11,598 bases of DNA from Chloroflexota bacterium (GTDB taxonomy: Bacteria > Chloroflexota > Dehalococcoidia > SAR202 > UBA11138), in the NCBI GenBank assembly GCA_002710885.1, contig PAIW01000003.1:1-11598 (forward strand). Direction: 5' to 3'. Position numbers and translations under genes: made by a program. Positions 6,268-11,598 of the stretch are shown here, piece after piece (position 1 is the first letter of the stretch; each line of letters opens with the position of its first letter). A model generated the notes under the pieces. The model saw only the letters and a program-made list of their open reading frames with translations. It searched no databases and was not told the DNA's origin.

Positions 6268-7844
6268 CACTGGCTCCACCCCCGTATCATCTCCAAATCG
6301 CCGACGCTCAGAGCCGCGGCGATGCTGACTCCCTGAAGGTTGCTGGGAACCACCACCGCGCCGGCGGCGGTGAGTTCGGCGGCCTGTTTCTGGATGTTCT
6401 GGGGATCGTCAGATGTTCCACACAGGACCACGATGAACGCTAGTTGACGTCCTGCGCCTGATGCCAAAAGTCGAGCCTCGTTGATGGCCGGAACCAATTC
6501 TGATGCCGGGTTGGCATGGGAGCCGTAGCCCAGCATCACGTCCAGCAGAATGATGCCGACCTCCGGGTTCGTTGCCTCCTTGAGTATGCGTTCGCGACGT
6601 TGGCGGTAGTCGATCATCGGGTGCGGGACGCCCTGGGTGAAGCGGTCGTCTCCCATGTCGATGAGCTTGTGGGTCCGCCGGGCGTCATCGTCGATGGAGT
6701 TCACTAACGGGAAGTCTAGATTCGATGACATGTCGAAATTCAGGTCCCGTAGAAAGAGCATCGACTCGTACGCCAGGGTACCGCCGGAGTACAGGCCGCG
6801 AATATATCGCTGGTCACGCCCAAGGCCGTCACTGATCTCATGCAAGAGCGTCATTTCGGGTGAAGGCAGGACGGGCGAGGTATCGTGCGTCGGGTCTCCC
6901 GATAAACACGCCACACGATTGGCTGCCTCGTGCAGGGTCATTTCAAAATATACGTTCGGGATATTGGGCGCCTGGGCGTCCATGCCCAGGAAGCAGACAA
7001 CACTAGGCTTGGACACCACACGCAGGGCAAATGCGATTTGCTGTTGGGCCATCTGGCCTGGAGGCTTGGAGATGAGAACGATCACGTCGGTGTTCAGGTC
7101 GTCGTTCAGCACTCGAATGCCCTCCAGCATCATGGCTCCGCCCACCTGATCGCTGAGATCGCGGCTCCCGACGCCGAGCGCTTGCGAGATTCCGTGACCC
7201 TGGGCCGCCAGAAGACACGAGACCTGCTGAAGCCCGGTTCCGGAAGCAGCGACAATCCCGACACGTCCACGAGGCACCGCGTTGGCGAATCCAAGCGGCA
7301 CTCCATTGATGATCGCTGTGCCGCAGTCCGGTCCCAGCATGAACAGGCCCTGGTTCAAGGCGTGATTCTTGAGTTCAACCTCGTCCTCAATGGAGACGTT
7401 GTCACTGAACACCAGAACGTGGAGTCCACGATCCAATGCCTTTGTGGCTTCGTAGGCGGCATACTGGCCGGGAACGGAGATCAGGGCCAGGTTTGAGTCG
7501 GGCAATGCCGTCAACGCGCCGTCGATCGTGCGAGGTTGGTTGGAGGACTCGTTTGACTCGGACTCTCGACCAGATGAATCTAGCAACTCTTGAACTCGAT
7601 TCATGATGGAGGCTTCGTCGTCGGGTGGCGAGAGCCGCACTGCTATTATGAGGTCGTTGGCTTCCGCTGCCTTGCCGTCTTCGGTCAGGAGGCCGGCGAT
7701 TTCCAGCATGGCTTTGTTGTTGTCGCTCCCCATGATGATCGTCGCCTGTTGAACGCCGCTCATCTGCTCCAACTCTTGGCTGAGGCGCATCAACTCCACC
7801 GAGTCTCGGTAGCTGTTTTTGAGCGCCAGGTTTCTTGTGGTCAT
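6267..7844 (-). CDS. fdrA: FdrA/AllF-like protein (succinyl-CoA synthetase-fold)
   Basis: The 525-residue protein matches FdrA, a relative of succinyl-CoA synthetase alpha and beta chains. An N-terminal alpha/beta domain (about 1-90) precedes a Ser/Glu/Asn-rich linker (91-103). A Rossmann CoA-binding-like domain follows, with LISVPGQYAAYEA (121-133), LFMLGPDCGTAIINGVPLGF (167-186) and GRVGIVAASGTG (193-204). The ligase-like C-terminal domain includes DVMLGYGSHANPA (435-447) and VVLCGTSDDPQ. In E. coli the homologue AllF, with AllG and AllH, forms oxamate carbamoyltransferase in allantoin use. Length is close to that of E. coli FdrA. The start is ATG at 7844, with only a weak GGA upstream; the gene may be expressed from a nearly leaderless transcript. 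The DUF1116 gene overlaps its stop by one base. An AllH homologue is not seen. The family is sure; substrate specificity is open. Confidence 0.88.
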   Translation of the reverse strand: MTTRNLALKNSYRDSVELMRLSQELEQMSGVQQATIIMGSDNNKAMLEIAGLLTEDGKAAEANDLIIAVRLSPPDDEASIMNRVQELLDSSGRESESNESSNQPRTIDGALTALPDSNLALISVPGQYAAYEATKALDRGLHVLVFSDNVSIEDEVELKNHALNQGLFMLGPDCGTAIINGVPLGFANAVPRGRVGIVAASGTGLQQVSCLLAAQGHGISQALGVGSRDLSDQVGGAMMLEGIRVLNDDLNTDVIVLISKPPGQMAQQQIAFALRVVSKPSVVCFLGMDAQAPNIPNVYFEMTLHEAANRVACLSGDPTHDTSPVLPSPEMTLLHEISDGLGRDQRYIRGLYSGGTLAYESMLFLRDLNFDMSSNLDFPLVNSIDDDARRTHKLIDMGDDRFTQGVPHPMIDYRQRRERILKEATNPEVGIILLDVMLGYGSHANPASELVPAINEARLLASGAGRQLAFIVVLCGTSDDPQNIQKQAAELTAAGAVVVPSNLQGVSIAAALSVGDLEMIRGWSQ

Positions 7845-7849
7845 GTGTA

Positions 7850-7878
7850 ATTCCAGATCAGGAGATGTTTTGTGTCAA
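7850..7878 (-). promoter_or_regulatory. candidate promoter just upstream of the fdrA-like gene
   Basis: On the minus strand a perfect TTGACA (7878-7873) is followed by a 17-base spacer and TGGAAT (7855-7850), which matches 4 of 6 bases of the -10 consensus. The -10 box ends only five bases before the ATG at 7844, so the transcript would begin at or very near the start codon. The call rests on the -35 box and spacing only. Confidence 0.35.
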
Positions 7879-7937
7879 GCCTGCTTTTGCGCATAGCCCA
7901 AAGTGTACCCTAATCAGCCTCCCACTGTCCGACAATT

Positions 7938-9299
7938 CTATTGAAGCCAGTGCTGTTGACCGCCCACCAGGACGCTGTTCACCTCGCCCTCATTATTTCT
8001 GACGAAGAATGCTAACGTACCCTGGCTGCGAACTCCGTCCTTTGCCATGAACAGGTCCTCGCCGATGCCGACCAGATTCGCCTCCTCCGTGCCGCCTTCT
8101 GGGACGCTATGGACGAAAGAGACGCTACTGTTACGGACTATGATTTCGATTGTCGCTTCGTCGGATCTGTAAACGCCGGGATATTCAGACATTGAACCAT
8201 CAGGCACGACATAACGAGTGTCGATAGGCGGATAGTTCTGGGAGTCGGAGTAGAAAATTGGTTCGTCCAGAAGGGTCGAGGCCAACTGTTGGACCAACAA
8301 CGACACGTTCGCCCCTCCCAAGTTTGCCAGCGCCACAACGCCGATGCCCTCTGACGGGACCATTAGAGAGTGGGTCGCCACGCCCGATAACGCGCCGCCG
8401 TGAGACACGACCTTCAGATTGCCTGTCCACCTGACCTGCCATCCCATTCCGTATCCCGTTCCGGTGTCGCCGAAGGGCATGGACATGCTCTGCATCTGTT
8501 CTAAAGAGCCTGCTCTTAGCAGAGGGCTGTTGACGTAGTCCATTGACGCAATCTGGTAACGGGCCATGTCGATCACAGAGCTGGAGATTCCCCCTGTGGA
8601 AAGGTAGATGGAGTAATTTGCCGCCAGGAATACTTCGGACGGGCCGGCGCCTCCCCTCTCATAGAGGCAATCTCGGTCAGTCGCGCCGCGCCATCCGTCG
8701 AAGGTCGTGTAAGTGTCATTCATGTTCACTGGCTGGAAGATTCGGGTCTCGAAATACTCTTCCAAAGGCACTCCACTGACAGTTTCCACCAGATGTCCCA
8801 GGATAACGAATCCTTCGTTGCAGTACGACCACGCTGTATTTGGAGGGGTCTGCATTCGGATGTCCGCCAATCGTGAGATCAGATCGGCGCGATCTTCATA
8901 AGGAGAGACCTTCTCAGTCCACATCGCCGTCTGATGCCCCGTCCGACCCATGCCGCTCTTGTGGCTCAACAGGACCCGGGGCGTGATTTTTCGAGTTGTT
9001 GCCGGTCCGGAAATCATGAGGTTTGTCAGATAGGTCTGGACCGGTTCATCAAGCTGTATCTTGCCCTGTTCCACGAGCTGCATGACGGCAGTTCCGGTCA
9101 TCGACTTAGTGAGCGAGCAGATTGGCGTCACGGTTTCAGGGGTCATTGGTAGATGTTCGTTAAGGTTCCGATAACCGTAACCTTGGGCGCTGATGGTCTC
9201 GCCGCCACTGACGATTGCCACTGCAACCCCCGGAATTCCCTCCGCGAGGATAGCCTTTTCGATGATATTTGACTGCTGTTCGGATAGTTTTGGGTTCAT
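7938..9299 (-). CDS. beta-lactamase-family serine hydrolase (class C / esterase EstB type)
   Basis: The 453-residue protein has the serine beta-lactamase/D-alanyl-carboxypeptidase fold. The nucleophile motif is SLTK (S62-K65), with LLSHKSGM (110-117) in the position of the family's LLTHTSGL. The second catalytic motif is Y159-C-N161 in WSYCNEGF, and the third is HGG (300-302) in SHGGALSG. A C-terminal beta-rich domain from about 370 (YPGVYRSDE onward) resembles the DUF3471-type extension of such hydrolases. No signal peptide or lipobox is visible, so a cytoplasmic esterase, amidase or D-peptidase is more likely than an antibiotic-resistance beta-lactamase. The ATG at 9299 is favoured over a TTG at 9332, because GAGG lies five bases upstream. 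The gene ends 93 bases before the fdrA-like gene on the same strand and is the first of the minus-strand block. The substrate is unknown. Confidence 0.88.
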   Translation of the reverse strand: MNPKLSEQQSNIIEKAILAEGIPGVAVAIVSGGETISAQGYGYRNLNEHLPMTPETVTPICSLTKSMTGTAVMQLVEQGKIQLDEPVQTYLTNLMISGPATTRKITPRVLLSHKSGMGRTGHQTAMWTEKVSPYEDRADLISRLADIRMQTPPNTAWSYCNEGFVILGHLVETVSGVPLEEYFETRIFQPVNMNDTYTTFDGWRGATDRDCLYERGGAGPSEVFLAANYSIYLSTGGISSSVIDMARYQIASMDYVNSPLLRAGSLEQMQSMSMPFGDTGTGYGMGWQVRWTGNLKVVSHGGALSGVATHSLMVPSEGIGVVALANLGGANVSLLVQQLASTLLDEPIFYSDSQNYPPIDTRYVVPDGSMSEYPGVYRSDEATIEIIVRNSSVSFVHSVPEGGTEEANLVGIGEDLFMAKDGVRSQGTLAFFVRNNEGEVNSVLVGGQQHWLQ

Positions 9300-9865
9300 A
9301 TTGGCCTCAAGATAACGTGCTGGCGCGCTCAAACCCTCGTCGATCTACGTTGAACACTTGGGATAATGTGGGGAACCGCACCAACGAATAATTTCTGTGA
9401 ATGGAGATCATTTGAAAAGATGATTAGTCATAATCCAGTATATATCGGCGTTCATTTCCTCGCCAATTGTTAGAGTCAAGAGCGAGGTAGATGAGGTTTC
9501 GACTCCGACATATTTAACTGCAGGTGATGCTATTGTTAAGCTCAGTCTATCTTTTGGCAAAGCGCGTCTATAGTAATCGACGCAGGTAACTGACTTCTAT
9601 CGATCGCACAGACAGTGAAACGAGTGATCGCTTTGCACATGGATCTCGTGCCGCAGCTGGGGTTAGGTTGAATTGTGATAACGAACCGCCTGTCGGCCCA
9701 GAGATTCATTTTAACCACAATTCAGCGCAGCAACTGTCGGTCGACAGAGAGACGACCTGCTTGTCCAAAGGGCATCGACAGAGTGAAATTCTGTATGCTC
9801 GATGATACGATGCTCACAATAGCCAAAATCCCAGATAATAGCGCAACTCGAAAAGAGGATGGAAT
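9300..9865. other. divergent intergenic region, no gene supported
   Basis: This 566-base gap separates the minus-strand serine hydrolase from the plus-strand monooxygenase. It is more AT-rich than the flanking genes. On the minus strand TATACT (9442-9437) is a possible -10 for the hydrolase gene, but its -35 is poor. The right part holds a 14-base palindrome and a repeated 9-mer, listed separately. Small open frames here lack a credible ribosome-binding site or family resemblance. No convincing promoter was found for the monooxygenase gene. Confidence 0.6.
9734..9794. promoter_or_regulatory. candidate operator cluster upstream of the LuxA-like gene
   Basis: CTGTCG-gt-CGACAG (9734-9747) is a perfect 6-base inverted repeat around a 2-base centre. 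TCGACAGAG occurs at 9741-9749 and again at 9775-9783, 34 bases apart. The second copy begins another inverted repeat, ACAGA-7-TCTGT (9778-9794). Such repeated dyads 70-130 bases upstream of a start codon resemble binding sites of a dimeric regulator. No regulator gene is in the window. Confidence 0.35.
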
Positions 9866-11011
9866 ATGAAACTCGCATTGCAGTACGAGATGCAGAGGCC
9901 CAGCCTGGACGACCACAAAGTGCTGACCGAAACGATGGAGCAGTGCATTCTTGCCGACGAGGTGGGGTTCGATTACCTGTGGTTCGTCGAGCATCATTTT
10001 CTCACAGGATTCTCAGCGTCGCCGGCTCCAGACCTAGTTTTTGCGGCGCTGAGCCAACGCACCAAACGGATACGCCTGGGACTGGGTGTCGTGATCCTGC
10101 CTTACCATCACCCCAATCGGGTGGCTGAGCGTGTCGCGATGCTGGATCATCTCTCAGAGGGCCGTGTCGATTTCGGGACAGGGCGTTCAGCCCCTTATGA
10201 GCTTACCGGCATGGGAATTGACCCTCGTGACAGTCGGGATATGTGGGAAGAGTCTCTTAGCATGGTCCCCAAGATATGGGAGTCGGACTGGTTTTCTTGG
10301 GAAGGTAAATTCTGGAACGTCCCGGAGAGGCAGGTTCTTCCAAAGCCGTATCAGGACCCTCACCCGCCGATCTGGGTAGCTGCGCTTCAGCCCGCCACCT
10401 ACGAGATAGCGGCCTCTAAGGGAATCGGCGTTCTTGCATTTGGCTCCAGCGCTCCCTCCTCGCTAGAACCGTATATCAAGGCTTACAAGGAGAACGTGAA
10501 AAAGGCCAACCCGGTGGGCGCATTCGTTAACGACCAGTGGGCTAACTCCACACTAGGCATATGCCTGGAGGATGACAACGAAGCCAGAGAATTGGGCGCC
10601 GCATCGCTCAAAAACTTCTTCGGCCCCGACAGGCCGTACATCCAGGGCCAGAAGGACGTTTACACTCGATTGCTGGAGCAGTGGGGTGGAGTGCCGGATC
10701 ATTTGGCTCAGAATTTCTCTCGTTACACGCAGACGGAAGGGCAGGAGGACGAAGTCGAAGACTTGCTTGATTTCTCTGGCGGCGAGGCCATCGCGCACAA
10801 GGCATGGTCAGACCTGGATGCCGACACCCTGAGTGACCGGGCCGTCGTCATCGCCGGTGACCCGGACAGCTGCATCGCAGCTCTTAAAAAACACGAAGCA
10901 ACCGGGATCGACCAGATGATGATAATGATGCAAACCGAGACGATCCCCCATGAGAAGGTCATGGAGTCGATAGAGTTGTTTGGCAAGTACGTGATTCCAG
11001 AGTTCCAGTAG
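9866..11011 (+). CDS. LLM-class flavin-dependent oxidoreductase (bacterial luciferase-like)
   Basis: The 381-residue protein is a TIM-barrel member of the luciferase-like monooxygenase family, which uses reduced FMN and oxygen to oxidise organic substrates. The N-terminus MKLALQYEMQRP gives the first strand. GFDYLWFVEHHF (34-45) matches the LuxA segment containing its catalytic histidine, here H43 or H44. Next come IRLGLGVVILPYHHPNRVAE (69-88), LDHLSEGRVDFGTGRS (93-108), PKPYQDPHPPIWVAA (159-173) and the strand GIGVLAFGSS (186-195). Residues 325-352 give the family's late GDPDSCIAALKKHEATGIDQ segment. No transmembrane segment or signal peptide is present. The ATG at 9866 has AGAGG about eight bases upstream. 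It needs a separate flavin reductase, which is not in the window. It may start breakdown of a carbon-sulfur, carbon-nitrogen or ketone substrate, but specificity cannot be told from sequence. Confidence 0.92.
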   Translation: MKLALQYEMQRPSLDDHKVLTETMEQCILADEVGFDYLWFVEHHFLTGFSASPAPDLVFAALSQRTKRIRLGLGVVILPYHHPNRVAERVAMLDHLSEGRVDFGTGRSAPYELTGMGIDPRDSRDMWEESLSMVPKIWESDWFSWEGKFWNVPERQVLPKPYQDPHPPIWVAALQPATYEIAASKGIGVLAFGSSAPSSLEPYIKAYKENVKKANPVGAFVNDQWANSTLGICLEDDNEARELGAASLKNFFGPDRPYIQGQKDVYTRLLEQWGGVPDHLAQNFSRYTQTEGQEDEVEDLLDFSGGEAIAHKAWSDLDADTLSDRAVVIAGDPDSCIAALKKHEATGIDQMMIMMQTETIPHEKVMESIELFGKYVIPEFQ

Positions 11012-11190
11012 GGATTAACTTCAGTGAGGAGTCGGGATGTGCCGCGCGCCAAGATCAAAATTCGTAACGACGATCGACGATCATTGGGGCCGCAAGTACG
11101 GATCGTGCGCCAGCTTGAAAACTCAAAGTCGATTGAGGAAACAGTTTTATGCTCTCTTCGACGTCATCAACGCTCAAGACGTATCCTCCT

Positions 11191-11227
11191 TGCTGGATCG
11201 TGTTTGTTCGCTCATCCAGCACGATAC
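11191..11227. repeat. inverted repeat with two alternative pairings
   Basis: TGCTGGAT (11191-11198) pairs perfectly with ATCCAGCA (11214-11221) around a 15-base loop. An overlapping alternative stem pairs ATCGTG (11197-11202) with CACGAT (11220-11225). The two stems cannot form together. No T-run follows, so it is not a standard intrinsic terminator. It sits about 180 bases after the monooxygenase stop codon and 125 bases before the next promoter. Confidence 0.4.
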
Positions 11228-11346
11228 ATCACCTCTCTCATTTCTCATTCTCTTCGTACACCATTTTCGATCATATCTCAGAAAAATGAGTCATTACTCC
11301 CGCTGCTTGTTGGACGCTTGATTAGGCTGGTAGGTTTTCTGAAGTA

Positions 11347-11376
11347 TTGACAGGCGCGAAAGAAACCTGTTATAAA
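11347..11376 (+). promoter_or_regulatory. strong sigma70-like promoter of the lipoprotein gene
   Basis: A perfect TTGACA (11347-11352) is followed by an 18-base spacer and TATAAA (11371-11376), with TGt giving an extended -10. Transcription would begin near 11383 and leave a leader of about 55 bases before the ATG at 11438. This is the best promoter match in the window and suggests a highly expressed gene, as is common for solute-binding proteins. Confidence 0.65.
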
Positions 11377-11437
11377 TCGCCAGCTATACGGGTAATTGGT
11401 CAAACTAGACGGGAATTAAATCGTCCTGGAGGAAACC

Positions 11438-11598
11438 ATGTCGAAACTGGTGTCTATAAAACGTGTCGGAGCGCTTGCATTAGGGCTTGCGCTCGTGGCA
11501 ATGATCACATTGATGGCGTGTTCAAGCGCTGACGAAGAAACACCGGCTCCTGCGCCAGCCCCCGCCCCAGCGCCCGCGCCAGCGCCAGCGCCAGCCCC
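11438..11598 (+). CDS. lipoprotein with Ala-Pro linker, N-terminal part (probable transporter substrate-binding protein)
   Basis: Only 53 codons are inside the window. The protein begins MSKLVSIKRVGALALG, with a positively charged n-region and a hydrophobic core, then LMAC with the lipidated cysteine at residue 28. After an acidic CSSADEE stretch, from residue 36 the chain alternates Pro and Ala to the window end (nine pairs). This is a type II signal peptide plus a flexible spacer that lifts a domain off the membrane. The start is certain: GGAGG (11428-11432) lies five bases before the ATG, and an excellent promoter is upstream. In Chloroflexota such Ala-Pro-rich lipoproteins are often extracellular solute-binding proteins of ABC transporters, but the functional domain lies outside the window, so that role is inferred. 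Confidence 0.85.
   Translation, partial: MSKLVSIKRVGALALGLALVAMITLMACSSADEETPAPAPAPAPAPAPAPAPA
11543..11598 (+). repeat. alternating CCN-GCN codon repeat encoding Pro-Ala
   Basis: Nine consecutive CCN-GCN codon pairs begin at 11543 and continue past the window end. Codon choice varies in the first pairs (CCG, CCT, CCA, CCC; GCT, GCG, GCC) and becomes mostly CCA-GCG towards the edge, so the last part is nearly a pure hexanucleotide repeat. Such tracts can change length by slippage without shifting frame. Confidence 0.75.

Larger units (their letters stand above)
11012..11437. other. intergenic region, no gene supported
   Basis: This 426-base gap follows the monooxygenase gene. It holds short open frames with no ribosome-binding site and compositions unlike the neighbours (rich in Arg, Ser, His). 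A stem-loop lies near its middle, followed by a pyrimidine-rich stretch (about 11227-11260). A strong promoter is near its end; both are listed separately. No classic GC stem plus T-run terminator was seen after 11011. Confidence 0.6.

Noticed and set aside
6930..7496. Plus-strand open frame of 188 codons
   Set aside because: It is antisense to the CoA-binding region of the fdrA-like gene, whose motifs are well conserved.
7938..9299. Antibiotic-resistance beta-lactamase
   Set aside because: The SxxK, YxN and HGG motifs define the wider serine hydrolase family. The lack of a signal peptide and the catabolic neighbours make resistance unlikely.
9675..9997. Small open frames on both strands before and across the start of the LuxA-like gene
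   Set aside because: They have no convincing ribosome-binding site, overlap the candidate operator or the monooxygenase N-terminus, and have no recognisable motif.
11024..11350. Two overlapping plus-strand frames of 108 and 94 codons
   Set aside because: Both are rich in Arg, Ser and His, lack a Shine-Dalgarno site and run through the stem-loop. Neither resembles a known family or a decayed copy of a neighbour.

Overview
This window reads as a bacterial chromosome fragment with tightly packed, mostly catabolic genes and moderate-to-high GC content. The gene content includes a luciferase-like flavin oxidoreductase, a 4,5-dihydroxyphthalate decarboxylase-like protein, a LigJ-like hydratase, an FdrA/DUF1116 pair, a GrdC-like protein and a lipoprotein with an Ala-Pro linker. 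This mix recalls uncultured marine Chloroflexota such as the SAR202 group, whose genomes carry expanded flavin-monooxygenase families. That assignment is an inference from gene content. There is no rRNA or other phylogenetic marker here.

Left block (1-3434). A minus-strand unit runs from a LigJ-like 4-oxalomesaconate hydratase (2406 to 1408), through a 4,5-dihydroxyphthalate decarboxylase-like periplasmic-binding-fold protein (1385 to 450), to the N-terminal 140 residues of a GrdC-like protein that leaves the window at base 1. Gaps in the unit are 22 and 28 bases. Divergent from it is an HpcH/HpaI-family aldolase (2571-3434). The 164-base gap between the two units holds two candidate extended -10 promoters whose -35 boxes overlap. 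Together these genes suggest degradation of an aromatic or tricarboxylate-like compound by decarboxylation, hydration and retro-aldol cleavage to pyruvate-type products.

Middle block (3485-9299), all minus strand. In transcription order it holds a beta-lactamase-fold serine hydrolase, an FdrA-like protein and a DUF1116 protein overlapping by one base (TGATG), then an M24 metallopeptidase of the Xaa-Pro aminopeptidase/creatinase type. FdrA and DUF1116 are homologues of the AllF and AllG subunits of E. coli oxamate carbamoyltransferase. No AllH-like (DUF2877) gene or carbamate kinase is present in the window. The block converges on the aldolase gene across a gap of only 50 bases, with no clear terminator.

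Right block (9300-11598). A 566-base divergent gap contains a palindrome and a repeated 9-mer. It is followed by a plus-strand LuxA-like monooxygenase (9866-11011). A 426-base gene-free stretch follows, with a stem-loop that can pair in two ways and a strong TTGACA/TATAAA promoter. It ends at the start of a lipoprotein gene (11438 to the window end) with a lipobox and an alternating Ala-Pro linker, probably the N-terminus of a transporter substrate-binding protein.

No tRNA, rRNA, insertion sequence, CRISPR array or attachment site was recognised.
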